The notes: generated from the letters alone by a model not told the origin. Numbered from the stretch's first letter, positions 16,206-25,158 are shown. The stretch: 31,662 nucleotides of DNA from CAYLHS01 sp964383535 (GCA_964383535.1 CAYLHS010000018.1:1-31662); one strand, 5' to 3'. Numbers and translations are program-made.

Positions 16206-16970
16206 TCACAGCGAGGTCGCCGACCGGCCCTCGTCGCACGTCTGGAGGAGGCCGCAGTACCGGCACCACGGACCACCAACTCGTTCGATCCCCCGGTGCT
16301 CCCGCCATGCGGTTCGCAGGCAGTCGACCATGTCCGCCACCTGCCGGGCCGTGCTCGTCACGGTCGCCGGCTCTGGATGGGACAAGTGGCGCTCGCCCGT
16401 GAGTATCGACACCGCCTCGACCGCGCGAGGCAGACTCCCCCGGTCGAGTGACCAGAGCAACGCATAGAAACCGAGTTGGTCGTCGACGTCGCCCACGTCA
16501 CCGGTCTTCCAGTCGACCAGTCGGACGCCCTCGCCATGGGCGAACACGGCGTCCACTTTGCCGTGCAGAGTGACTCCCTCGATGGGCATCGCCTCCAACG
16601 GCACCTCGGCTCCCTCGAATCCGTCGGTGGGAAACTGCCGGAATCGGTCATACAGCGCACCGACCTCGCTAATCACCCTATCGAGGTCGGATGGCTTGAT
16701 TCCGAGAGGACCCATCTTGTGATTCAGGTTCGAAGCGCCGATCTCTTCCCTGCAAACGCGCGCCATCTCCTCGGTGCGAATGGGACCCGAAGTCAGATGT
16801 CGCGCGAACAGCTGGTGAGCCAAACCCCCTTTGAATCCCGCGATCGTGTCGGGACCCCACACCTGTTCGAGTCGTGACTTGGCGTAGTCAGGGCATTCCC
16901 GGTACGCGACGAACGTCGAAGCGGACAAACGGATGTCATCGCCGGGCTGCACATCGGGAAAGACGATCAC
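16206..16970 (-). CDS. PD-(D/E)XK nuclease-family protein with predicted Fe-S cluster (RecB/AddB/Cas4-like)
   Basis: A 254-aa stand-alone nuclease domain of the RecB C-terminal type, acting on DNA ends. Visible motifs are the N-terminal LSASTFVAYREC, a His in GGLAHQLFARH, the metal-binding Asp of HGKVDAVF, the DxK core of VRLVDWKTG, and QLGFYALLW. One N-terminal Cys (26) and three C-terminal Cys (236, 239, 245; spacing CxxC then x5 C) match the 4Fe-4S clasp of AddB and Cas4 nucleases. No helicase partner or cas genes are adjacent, so the process it serves is unknown; repair is likely. The GTG start is supported by TACCAT 6 nt upstream. Confidence 0.87.
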   Translation of the reverse strand: MIVFPDVQPGDDIRLSASTFVAYRECPDYAKSRLEQVWGPDTIAGFKGGLAHQLFARHLTSGPIRTEEMARVCREEIGASNLNHKMGPLGIKPSDLDRVISEVGALYDRFRQFPTDGFEGAEVPLEAMPIEGVTLHGKVDAVFAHGEGVRLVDWKTGDVGDVDDQLGFYALLWSLDRGSLPRAVEAVSILTGERHLSHPEPATVTSTARQVADMVDCLRTAWREHRGIERVGGPWCRYCGLLQTCDEGRSATSL

Positions 16971-16976
16971 AGTCGA

Positions 16977-16982
16977 ATGGTA
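16977..16982 (-). promoter_or_regulatory. -10 element, leaderless promoter of the nuclease gene
   Basis: TACCAT on the minus strand ends 6 nt before the GTG at 16970. Confidence 0.45.
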
Positions 16983-17007
16983 GGGCGGTGCTGACGCGGA
17001 GATCGGC

Positions 17008-17013
17008 TATCCT
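17008..17013 (+). promoter_or_regulatory. Candidate -10 element of the VanW-family gene
   Basis: TATCCT lies 20 nt before ATG 17034, which would leave a leader of roughly 14 nt. The start codon has no clear Shine-Dalgarno. Confidence 0.35.
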
Positions 17014-17033
17014 GCGGGCGTCCAGGTTCGATC

Positions 17034-18947
17034 ATGTCACGCACGTCTCGTATCACCATCGTCTCTTTGGGTGCGCTCGCCACCCTGCTGCTGGTCGTCT
17101 TGGCTGCGTTTGGGATCGATAGGGCCCTCCACTATGGCAAGGTTCTCCACAACGTCTATGCGGCATCGGTCGACTTGTCGGGTGCCGACAAGACGGCGGC
17201 GCAGCTGAGGCTGCTCAGCTTCGAGGACTCCCTCGCATCCGTGCGTGCGACTCTCGAGGTGGGCGAGACGACGCAGCAGCTCGATCCGGATTCTGTCGGT
17301 TTCTCGCTCGAACGTTCGGACATGACCAGCCAGGCGCTCGCGGCCGGAAGGAGCGGCTCGATCGTCGACCAGTTCCGTTGGTGGCTCGGGCACCTGGTCG
17401 CCAAGGAACAGATCCCGCTCGAGGGAACGATCGACGCACAAGCACTCAGCGATGTGTTCGACTATTGGGACGAGTCGGCCTTCGCCGATCACGCATTCAA
17501 CGGCGCCGTCGAAGTCGAAGACGGCAAGGCCGTTGCCCGCTACCCGCACGACGGCGTCGGGATCGACCGGGCGGCCGCCTCAGAACTCATCCTCGACACC
17601 ATGCTCGACCCGACCCATCCAACCGTATCCCTCCCAGAAACGGACATCGTCCCGGAACTCACGGCTGCCGGCGTCGATGCTGCGGTCGCCGAAGCACAAG
17701 ACATGATCGGATCCCCCATCACCCTGTCGCGCACGGACCCGGATCTGTCGGTGGTGTTCAACTCCGAACAGCTTGCGTCTGCTCTCACGAGCAAAGTCGT
17801 CCACGACTCCCCGGCACACATCCAGCTTTCGTTCGATCCCGACGTGGTGGCCGAGATCCTCGCACCCGAGAGCGCCGGCCTCGGTGTCGCTCCGCAGGAT
17901 GCCGGGTTCGAGATCGCCGAGGACGGAACGGTGCGGATCACCCCTGGCCATCCCGGTGAGATCGTCGACCCTGCCGCCGCCACCGGCGCCTTGCTGGTCG
18001 CTTCGCAGGCCCCAAGTCGCTCCAGCATCCTTCCGTATGAGAACGATGCCCAGCCAGAGTTCACGACCGAGGACGCGGAGGCTCTGGACATCAAGCACCT
18101 CGTGTCACAGTTCACGACCTACCACTCCTGCTGTCAGAACAGGGTGACGAACATCCACCTGATGGCTGACATCATCGATGGGGCAATCGTCCTACCAGGG
18201 GAGGAGTTCTCGATCAACGCGTACGTTGGTGAACGAGACACCGCCCGTGGATTCCTGCCAGACCACACGATCATCGAAGGCGAGATGGTCGACACGATCG
18301 GCGGCGGTGTGAGCCAGTTCGCGACGACGTTCTACAACGCGGTGTTCTACGGCGGCTATGAGGACATCACGCACAAGCCCCACAGCTACTACTTCACTCG
18401 CTACCCGGAAGGCCATGAGGCGACGATCTCCTGGCCGGCACCGAATCTCATCTTCCGCAACGATTCCGATGCGGCGATCCTCATCAAGACCTCCTATACG
18501 GACACCTCTCTGACCGTGAGTTTCTACGGCGACAACGGCGGAAGGACCGTTGTCGGCGAGCAGAAGGGCGGCAAGACGTACGCAACCGTTACGTCGGAGG
18601 GGGACGGCAGCGCCCGAAAGGTCACCGCGAGCGTCTCCGGTCGCTTCGACCAGACTGACCCCCCGACCGAATACACCCCGAACCCCGATCTCACCCCCGG
18701 CGACGAGATCGTGGACCAGAAGGGAAGGATCGGCTGGAGCGTGATCGTCACCAGGGACATCGAGTACCCGGACGGTCACGTCGACTCACAGAAGTGGACG
18801 GTCCGCTACCGACCGGAACCTCACAAGGTACAGGTCAATCCGTGCATGATCCCGCCGGAGGAGGGCGCAGAGCCGATCCCCTGCCCCACGACGACGACCG
18901 AGACGACCACGACCCCAACCTCGACCTCGTCCACGTCGACGCCCTAG
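17034..18947 (+). CDS. VanW-family cell-wall protein with putative peptidoglycan-binding domain
   Basis: A 637-aa exported protein. A signal/anchor helix (about 7-27) precedes two putative peptidoglycan-binding-4-like repeats (about 50-330) and a VanW domain (about 355-505) containing PGEEFSINAYVGERD, GGGVSQFATTFYNAVFYGG and HSYYFTRYPEGHEATI. A beta-rich G5-like region follows (PGDEIVDQKGRIGWSV to RYRPEP), then a Thr-rich tail that ends the protein. VanW is named from vancomycin-resistance clusters, but its biochemistry is unknown and most members are not resistance genes. A wall-associated structural or binding role is likely. A Cys pair (HSCCQN) lies at the start of the VanW domain. A palindromic repeat follows the stop codon. 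Confidence 0.92.
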   Translation: MSRTSRITIVSLGALATLLLVVLAAFGIDRALHYGKVLHNVYAASVDLSGADKTAAQLRLLSFEDSLASVRATLEVGETTQQLDPDSVGFSLERSDMTSQALAAGRSGSIVDQFRWWLGHLVAKEQIPLEGTIDAQALSDVFDYWDESAFADHAFNGAVEVEDGKAVARYPHDGVGIDRAAASELILDTMLDPTHPTVSLPETDIVPELTAAGVDAAVAEAQDMIGSPITLSRTDPDLSVVFNSEQLASALTSKVVHDSPAHIQLSFDPDVVAEILAPESAGLGVAPQDAGFEIAEDGTVRITPGHPGEIVDPAAATGALLVASQAPSRSSILPYENDAQPEFTTEDAEALDIKHLVSQFTTYHSCCQNRVTNIHLMADIIDGAIVLPGEEFSINAYVGERDTARGFLPDHTIIEGEMVDTIGGGVSQFATTFYNAVFYGGYEDITHKPHSYYFTRYPEGHEATISWPAPNLIFRNDSDAAILIKTSYTDTSLTVSFYGDNGGRTVVGEQKGGKTYATVTSEGDGSARKVTASVSGRFDQTDPPTEYTPNPDLTPGDEIVDQKGRIGWSVIVTRDIEYPDGHVDSQKWTVRYRPEPHKVQVNPCMIPPEEGAEPIPCPTTTTETTTTPTSTSSTSTP

Positions 18948-18960
18948 CCCGCTGCGCGTC

Positions 18961-19055
18961 CCGTACTTCGTACTTCGTACGCGACGTCGGACGGTCAGAC
19001 ACCGCGGGGTGGACTGTATGGATACGAGGTACGAGATACGAGGCACGAGGTGCGG
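18961..19055. repeat. Palindromic intergenic repeat, copy 2 (iterated TACGAGG arms)
   Basis: The left arm (18961-18983) is built of TACTTCG units and the right arm (19020-19055) of TACGAGG/TACGAGA units. Inverted, they match at about 15 of 18 positions. GACACCGCGG occurs at 18998-19007, as in copy 1. The element fills the gap between two convergent genes. Confidence 0.6.
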
Positions 19056-19063
19056 AACACCTC

Positions 19064-19345
19064 TCAGTACACCAAGAAGAGGTCGCCGATCTGCTCAGAC
19101 GCCCGCTCCAGGGCCCCGTCATCCCACCCGCCATTGCGTCGCACGGAAACGACATTGAACTGAACGAAGACGTGTTCGATCGCGGGATCGGTGGTGAGAA
19201 GGCGTTCAGCAACCGTTCCACCGAAACCTTCGAACCGACCTGTTCTCGAGAACGCATCGCCGTCCTGTCCGGTGATTGTCCGATCGGTCACGAACACGGC
19301 GATGTCGCCATGCGATTCGGCAGCTACTTCGATCTTCTGGCCCAT
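19064..19345 (-). CDS. Small conserved-looking hypothetical protein, 93 aa, downstream of pyk
   Basis: Not recognised. It is a soluble, acidic protein with probable alpha/beta content (KIEVAAESHGDIAVFVTD and IEHVFVQFNVVSVRR) and no Cys or membrane segment. It starts 24 nt after the pyruvate kinase stop in the same direction, with a GAGGGAG Shine-Dalgarno 5 nt before ATG 19345, so it is very likely translated from the pyk transcript. The palindromic repeat begins a few bases after its stop. A role linked to pyruvate kinase is suggested only by this position. Confidence 0.65.
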   Translation of the reverse strand: MGQKIEVAAESHGDIAVFVTDRTITGQDGDAFSRTGRFEGFGGTVAERLLTTDPAIEHVFVQFNVVSVRRNGGWDDGALERASEQIGDLFLVY

Positions 19346-19369
19346 CTGCGCTCCCTCGTCGTTGCAAGC

Positions 19370-20773
19370 CTACCGGTCGCCGCCGACCGTGTGGAGCTTC
19401 AGCAGGTTGGTGGATGCGCTCCGGTTTGGAGGAGTGCCGGCCACAACGACCACACCCGTGCCGCGAGAACACAGGCCGCCTGCGACGAGATAGCGGTCGG
19501 CCATCTCGATCATGTCGTCCGTCGACTCGAATCGCTCGCATTCCAGAGGCGTCACCCCCCTGTAGAGGGCCATGCGCCGTACGGTCTCCTCGACGGCACT
19601 GAACGCCATGATGCGGGCTTCCGGCCGGTACTTCGACAGGAGACGGGCTGTCGCCCCGGACTCAGTGAACGCGACGATCGTGCCTATCCCCAGATCGGCG
19701 GACGCCTCGACGGCAGCCCTCGTCGTCGCCGACGCAAACAGGTTCTGACCTGTCAGGAACCGGATGGAGTCGTGCGTCGGCTTCGGCCGATCGGCTTCCT
19801 CGAGGATCCTGTGCATCATCTCGACAGTCTCGATCGGGAAGTCACCCACCGCCGTCTCACCGGACAACATCACCGCGTCGGTACCCTCCATGACCGCCGT
19901 GGCGACGTCGGTCACCTCCGCTCGCGTCGGCCGGGCACTGTGCTTCATGGACTCGAGCATCTCCGTTGCAGTCACCGAGATCAGCCCGGCCGCGTTCGTC
20001 CGCCTCAAGATCTCGAGCTGGATGGCCGGGAGCCGCTCCAACGGAAGTTCGACGCCGAGGTCCCCACGAGCAACCATCACACCGTCGGCGGCGGAGAGGA
20101 TCTCGTCCAAGTTGGCAAGAGCAGCTGCCCGCTCGATCTTGGCGATCACCGGGACACCCGACAGATCCTTGACCTTCTGCACGTCGGCGGCGGTGCGCAC
20201 AAACGAGGCGGCAACGAAATCAACCCCGATCGTCCTGCCGAACGCAAGGTCCCTCTCGTCTTTCTCGGTCACCGCTTCCACACGGAGGTGGGTGTGCGGG
20301 AACGCTGCGCCCTGGTGATCGGCGAGCGGACCACCTTGCGTCACCGTCGCCACGAGCGACTCGCCGTCCTTGCCGGTGACATTCAGCCGGACGAGACCGT
20401 CCGCGAGCACAACCTCGGACCCCACACCGATGTCGTCGAGCAGCGGCGGGTATCCCACATGGATCGTACGATCGTCTCCTGGTCCGGTTCCCGGCAGGAG
20501 CCTCACGCCGGTTCCACGCGCCAGCCGGATCACTCCCTTCGGGAATGTGCCCACTCGGATCTTCGGACCCTGGATGTCCTGCAGCAGGGCAACCGTACGA
20601 CCCTGGCGGTCGGCGGCCCCTCTCACGTACCCGGCGATTCGTTCGTGGGTCGCGTGGTCGCCGTGCGAGAAGTTGAGGCGCGCGACGTCCATCCCCGCTT
20701 CGACCAGACCCTCGATTGCTTCGAGCGTGTCCACGGCCGGGCCGAGCGTGACGACGATCTTCGTGTATCTCAT
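19370..20773 (-). CDS. pyk: Pyruvate kinase
   Basis: A 467-aa glycolytic enzyme converting phosphoenolpyruvate and ADP to pyruvate and ATP; cytoplasmic. The (beta/alpha)8 barrel shows KIVVTLGPA at the N-terminus, ARLNFSHG (about 31-38), LQDIQGPKIRVG, the catalytic Lys in VIAKIERAAAL, the metal-binding Glu/Asp region GVMVARGDLGVELP and the VTATEMLESM signature. The B domain sits between about 75 and 160 and the C-terminal allosteric domain is complete. The open frame runs far upstream over the oxidoreductase antisense strand, but ATG 20773 begins the family N-terminus and has TAGCCT 7 nt upstream. It is divergent from the DUF72 gene. Confidence 0.96.
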   Translation of the reverse strand: MRYTKIVVTLGPAVDTLEAIEGLVEAGMDVARLNFSHGDHATHERIAGYVRGAADRQGRTVALLQDIQGPKIRVGTFPKGVIRLARGTGVRLLPGTGPGDDRTIHVGYPPLLDDIGVGSEVVLADGLVRLNVTGKDGESLVATVTQGGPLADHQGAAFPHTHLRVEAVTEKDERDLAFGRTIGVDFVAASFVRTAADVQKVKDLSGVPVIAKIERAAALANLDEILSAADGVMVARGDLGVELPLERLPAIQLEILRRTNAAGLISVTATEMLESMKHSARPTRAEVTDVATAVMEGTDAVMLSGETAVGDFPIETVEMMHRILEEADRPKPTHDSIRFLTGQNLFASATTRAAVEASADLGIGTIVAFTESGATARLLSKYRPEARIMAFSAVEETVRRMALYRGVTPLECERFESTDDMIEMADRYLVAGGLCSRGTGVVVVAGTPPNRSASTNLLKLHTVGGDR

Positions 20774-20780
20774 AGCCGCA

Positions 20781-20803
20781 AGGCTACAGCGAGGTGGTAG
20801 GTT
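20781..20803. promoter_or_regulatory. Divergent leaderless promoters of pyk and the DUF72 gene
   Basis: TAGCCT on the minus strand (20781-20786) ends 7 nt before the pyk ATG, and TAGGTT on the plus strand (20798-20803) ends 6 nt before ATG 20810. Both -10 boxes fit in a 36-bp gap, so the two polymerase footprints must overlap. Confidence 0.5.
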
Positions 20804-20809
20804 CTCCGG

Positions 20810-21496
20810 ATGGCCCACATCGGCGTCTCCGGCTGGTCGTTCCCGGAGTGGAAAGACACGTTCTACGCGGGTGTCGCGAAGTCTCGATGGCTCGAGTACT
20901 ACTCGACTGTTCTGTCGACCGTCGAGGTCAACTACACGTTCCGGCGGACCATGTCGGAGAGCACCGCGCACAAGTGGAGCGAGGCGGTGACCACCGGATT
21001 CAGATTCGCGGTCAAGGCCCATCAGCGGATCACCCACATGACCCGGCTGGCGGACCCTGAAGGAACCATCTCGCATTTCGTCGGTGCCTGCGCCAACCTG
21101 GGCAATGCCCTCGGCCCGATCCTCTTCCAGCTCCCACCTAGCTTCCCGAGAGACGATGAGCGGCTGGAACGGTTTCTCGCCGGTCTGCCACCGGACATCT
21201 CCCCGGCGTTCGAGTTCCGCCACCCGTCGTGGAATGCAGAACCGGTACACCGTCTCCTCGAGGGTGCGGGTGCGGCATGGGTGATCGCGGAGACGGACGA
21301 CAACGATCCCGCCCATGTGGTCACGGCGCCGTTCACGTATCTGCGCCTCCGCAGGACCGAGTACTCGCCCTCGGCGCTCCGGGGCTGGGCGGCAACCATC
21401 AGGGGCAACGGCGTCGATTCCTGGGTGTACTTCAAGCACGAGACGACTTCGACCGATTACGCACAGCAACTTGCCGAGTTGCTGGGCGACACGTAG
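20810..21496 (+). CDS. DUF72 (YecE-like) family protein
   Basis: A 228-aa protein with a TIM-barrel-like fold and unknown biochemical role. Family marks are IGVSGWSFPEWKDTFY at the start, FRFAVKAHQRITH (about 64-76), LGPILFQLPPSF (about 100-111), FEFRHPSWN (about 134-142), YLRLRR and DSWVYFKHE near the end. Length is typical. The ATG start is supported by a -10 box 6 nt upstream. Neighbours (pyk, F420 genes) do not point to a function. Confidence 0.9.
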   Translation: MAHIGVSGWSFPEWKDTFYAGVAKSRWLEYYSTVLSTVEVNYTFRRTMSESTAHKWSEAVTTGFRFAVKAHQRITHMTRLADPEGTISHFVGACANLGNALGPILFQLPPSFPRDDERLERFLAGLPPDISPAFEFRHPSWNAEPVHRLLEGAGAAWVIAETDDNDPAHVVTAPFTYLRLRRTEYSPSALRGWAATIRGNGVDSWVYFKHETTSTDYAQQLAELLGDT

Positions 21497-21558
21497 CACC
21501 GAAGAGGCTGGCTCTGTGAACCGGTCGTCACTCGCTGCCGGCCGTTGGAGTCCGCCTG

Positions 21559-22530
21559 CTACAGCGCCGGAACGACCTCTCTCGCGAACAGTTCGAGTCC
21601 CGACGTGTCGAATGCCGCCTCCGAGAAGTACGCGATCAGGTACTCCAGCCCGGCCTCTCGCCACGGTGAGAGTCGCTCGACGAGTTGTTCCGGCGTACCG
21701 GCCATGAACTGTGATGCAGTCTGCTCCGCGCGCTCCTCGCCAACGAACGGCCGGTAGCGTTCCTCGATCCACCCGACACGTTCCTTCACCTCGCTGTCGG
21801 TCGGGGCGCACACGATGTTGAAGTTGCTTGACCGAACGATCGACTCGAAAGGTCTGTCGATCGCTTCGCAGTGACCGCGCAGCACATTCGATTTGTGAAC
21901 GAACTGCTCGAGTGTCACTCCGAAGTTGGAGTACGCGGCGTGCTCGGCGACGATTCTGAGAGTGAGTTGCTCGCCCCCTCCCGCAATCCAGAACGGAATG
22001 TGCGGCCGCTGAAGCGGCTTGGGGCTGCAAATCGCGCCGTCCAGTGTGTAGTGCTTGCCTTCGAAACTGACCGAGTCCTCTGTCCACATCCTCTGCATGA
22101 TGTGAACGCCTTCGTCGAGCATCCCGATCCGAGCAGACGGCTTGAGAAAGGGATATCCATAGCCAAGGTGCTCGTGCTCGTACCATCCGGCACCGATCCC
22201 CATCTCGAGTCTGCCACCGCTGATGACGTCGATCGAGGCCGCGACCTTGGCGAGGTACGACGGTGGACGGTACGTGTTGCACGTGCACATCTGCCCGAGT
22301 CGCACAGTCGACGTGACCGATGCGAGCGACGCCATGAGCGTCCACGCTTCGTACATGGCCTCCTGAGTCGGAACAGGCACCGTATGGAAGTGGTCGTAGA
22401 CCCATAGCGACTCGTAGCCGGATCGTTCGATCACTCCCGCAACGTCCTTCATCACTTCCCAGTGCTGCTCCACCGGCAGTCCGACGAGGTCGAGTCGCCA
22501 GCCCTGTGGCACGAACGCTCCTGTACGCAT
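21559..22530 (-). CDS. Luciferase-like (LLM class) F420-dependent oxidoreductase
   Basis: A 323-aa TIM-barrel oxidoreductase of the bacterial luciferase superfamily, of the type that uses coenzyme F420 for hydride transfer. Visible are GYESLWVYDHF (about 39-49), TSTVRLGQMC, YRPPSYLAKVAASIDVISGGRLEMGIGAGW and PFWIAGGGEQLTLRIVAEHA, which binds the cofactor phosphate. A TTG start 18 nt upstream is open, but ATG 22530 has GAGAGGAG about 7 nt before it. The divergent gene is the F420 biosynthesis enzyme CofC/FbiD, which strengthens the F420 assignment. The substrate is unknown. Confidence 0.88.
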   Translation of the reverse strand: MRTGAFVPQGWRLDLVGLPVEQHWEVMKDVAGVIERSGYESLWVYDHFHTVPVPTQEAMYEAWTLMASLASVTSTVRLGQMCTCNTYRPPSYLAKVAASIDVISGGRLEMGIGAGWYEHEHLGYGYPFLKPSARIGMLDEGVHIMQRMWTEDSVSFEGKHYTLDGAICSPKPLQRPHIPFWIAGGGEQLTLRIVAEHAAYSNFGVTLEQFVHKSNVLRGHCEAIDRPFESIVRSSNFNIVCAPTDSEVKERVGWIEERYRPFVGEERAEQTASQFMAGTPEQLVERLSPWREAGLEYLIAYFSEAAFDTSGLELFAREVVPAL

Positions 22531-22558
22531 GTCGTCGCTCCTCTCCAAGTTCGCTGCG

Positions 22559-22570
22559 AGCCTATACGAT
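22559..22570. promoter_or_regulatory. Abutting divergent -10 elements of the oxidoreductase and cofC
   Basis: Minus-strand TAGGCT (22559-22564) touches plus-strand TACGAT (22565-22570) without a gap. TACGAT ends 8 nt before the cofC ATG (leaderless), whereas the oxidoreductase transcript would have a leader with a Shine-Dalgarno. Simultaneous initiation on both strands looks impossible. Confidence 0.45.
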
Positions 22571-22578
22571 CATTCTTC

Positions 22579-23159
22579 ATGCAACCCCTCGTGGCAATAC
22601 CGGTGAAGCCGTTCGGCGTCGCGAAACGGCGCCTGTCTCCCGTACTGGATGCGAAGCGGCGTTCAGTCCTCGGCAGGGAAGTCGCAGCCCGCACGGTGGC
22701 GGCCGCTCGCGCCACGGGGGTACCCGTCGCCGTCGTCACCGCAGATGCCGGCGTCGAAGCGTGGGCGAGGAGCCAGGGAGCCGATGTCATCACCGATCCT
22801 GGGCTGGGCCTCAGCGCAGCTGCGCGTGCGGCAGTCGCAGCCGCCGGCAGCCGACCCTGGATCATTCTGCATGCCGACCTCCCGCTGATCGCTCCGAGCG
22901 ACCTCGCGCCGGTGATCGCGGGGCTGGAGGACGCACGGTCGATCATCGCCCCCTCCTATGACGGCGGCACGTCGGTGCTCGCTGGGTTTGGAGCCTTCCA
23001 GTTCCGGTACGGACCGGCGAGCTTCCGCCGGCACCTCGCCCTGGCACGACCATCGCCGACAGTCGTCGTCAGGGCCGGACTCGCGATCGACCTCGACGGG
23101 CCTTCAGATCTGGCGACCGCGAGCAGACACCCCCGTGGAGTCTGGCTCGCTGACTTCCT

Positions 23160-23163
<4 letters not shown>
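22579..23163 (+). CDS. cofC: 2-phospho-L-lactate/phosphoenolpyruvate guanylyltransferase (F420 biosynthesis)
   Basis: A 194-aa nucleotidyltransferase that activates phosphoenolpyruvate (FbiD in actinobacteria) or 2-phospholactate (CofC in archaea) with GTP, giving the side-chain donor for coenzyme F420. The N-terminal AIPVKPFGVAKRRLSP is the nucleotide-binding signature, DPGLGLSAAARAAV and ILHADLPLIAPSDL are the conserved core, and APSYDGGTSVL and FRYGPASFRRHL complete the family pattern. ATG 22579 follows a -10 box by 8 nt. It is divergent from a putative F420-using oxidoreductase. Its stop overlaps the stop of the convergent ABC gene by 4 bp. Confidence 0.93.
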
Positions 23164-24341
<1,178 letters not shown>

Positions 24342-24400
24342 GCCGTCCTCCACAGATCTGCTGCTGCAAGTGCCAAAATAGCAAAAAGCAAGGAGCGATG
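24342..24400. promoter_or_regulatory. AT-rich divergent promoter region between the ABC ATPase and SDR genes
   Basis: A 59-bp gap containing the A-rich stretch AAAATAGCAAAAAGCAAGGAG, unlike the GC-rich surroundings. The SDR Shine-Dalgarno AGGAG is at 24391-24395. On the minus strand TATTTT could serve as a -10 for the ATPase. No riboswitch fold was recognised. Confidence 0.4.
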
Positions 24401-25111
24401 ATGACCCAGAGCCGAGTTCTCGTCATAACAGGGGCAACTGGCGGCCTCGGAACCGCCCTCGCCCGCCGGCTTGGAGCCGCCGATTACCTGATTGCAGCTA
24501 CCTATTTGGTCCCTGAGGAGGCACGCGCGTTCGAAGAAGCCGTGATGCTTGACGAAGACCGCCTTCTGCTCAAACGGGTCGATTCCGCCAACACGGAAGA
24601 GGTCGAGGCGTTCATGGCCGGAACGGCGGAGCGTTTCGGGAGAATCGACGCGCTCTGCTGTCTCGCAGGCAAATGGGCAGGCGGACGGGACGTGGCCGAT
24701 ACGGACGACGTCCGGTTCGATCGGATGATCGATGCGAACCTTCGCTCAGCATTCGTGGCGGCCCGGGCAGCGCTCCCTTATCTCAGGGAGGTCGAGTGGG
24801 GCAGGATCCTGTTCATGGGTAGCCGCTCAGCGAAGGACACACCGACGGGGCAGGCCGCTTTCAACATCGCCAAGGCCGGGGTGGTTGCACTCGCCAAATC
24901 ACTCTCCCAAGAGCTGAGCGGCGAAGAGATCACTGCGAACGTGATCCTCCCGTCGGTCATCGACACGCCCGCCACTCGGAAGGCACTCCCCTACGCCGAC
25001 TACATGGACTGGCCGACACCCGACGAGATCGTCAGGGTGATGGAGTTCATGCTGAGTGAAGCGAGCGGCACGATCTCCGGTGCGTCGATCCCCGTATACG
25101 GGAAGGTGTAG
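24401..25111 (+). CDS. Short-chain dehydrogenase/reductase-family protein with altered active site
   Basis: A 236-aa Rossmann-fold SDR. The nucleotide motif is TGATGGLG (about 10-17), the NAG position reads CLAGKWAGG (about 87), and the conserved Asn is in DANLRSAF (about 113). The active-site segment LFMGSRSAKDTPTGQAAFNIAKAG keeps Ser (141/143) and Lys158 but has Phe154 where the catalytic Tyr of YxxxK belongs. The codon is plainly TTC. It may therefore have lost normal redox chemistry. ATG 24401 is preferred to the ATG directly before it because AGGAG is then 5 nt away. The divergent neighbour is the sugar-type ABC ATPase. Confidence 0.87.
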   Translation: MTQSRVLVITGATGGLGTALARRLGAADYLIAATYLVPEEARAFEEAVMLDEDRLLLKRVDSANTEEVEAFMAGTAERFGRIDALCCLAGKWAGGRDVADTDDVRFDRMIDANLRSAFVAARAALPYLREVEWGRILFMGSRSAKDTPTGQAAFNIAKAGVVALAKSLSQELSGEEITANVILPSVIDTPATRKALPYADYMDWPTPDEIVRVMEFMLSEASGTISGASIPVYGKV

Positions 25112-25116
25112 GAGCG

Positions 25117-25158
25117 AGAACGGCGGAGAGCGGACGGCCGACAGCGGACAGCCGTTCT
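25117..25158 (+). terminator. Inverted repeat after the SDR gene
   Basis: AGAACGGC (25117-25124) pairs with GCCGTTCT (25151-25158). The 26-nt interior repeats CGGAC/CGACAG units, reminiscent of the iterated arms of the other intergenic elements. It follows the SDR stop by 5 nt. The short TTCT after the stem is only a weak terminator sign. The stretch 25159-25316 holds nothing recognised. Confidence 0.4.

Noticed and set aside
17034..18947. Vancomycin-resistance interpretation of the VanW gene
   Set aside because: No vanA/H/X/R/S-type neighbours are present, and VanW-domain proteins are widespread wall proteins without a resistance role.
18794..20800. Plus-strand open frame of 668 codons
   Set aside because: It runs antisense to pyruvate kinase and the small downstream gene and has the composition of a GC-rich shadow frame.
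20774..22405. Long N-terminal extension of pyruvate kinase
   Set aside because: It is antisense or out of frame over DUF72 and the oxidoreductase. The family N-terminus begins at 20773.
24342..24400. msiK-type RNA leader before the MsmK/UgpC-like ATPase
   Set aside because: The gap is only 59 bp, AT-rich, shared with a divergent gene and shows no convincing stem.
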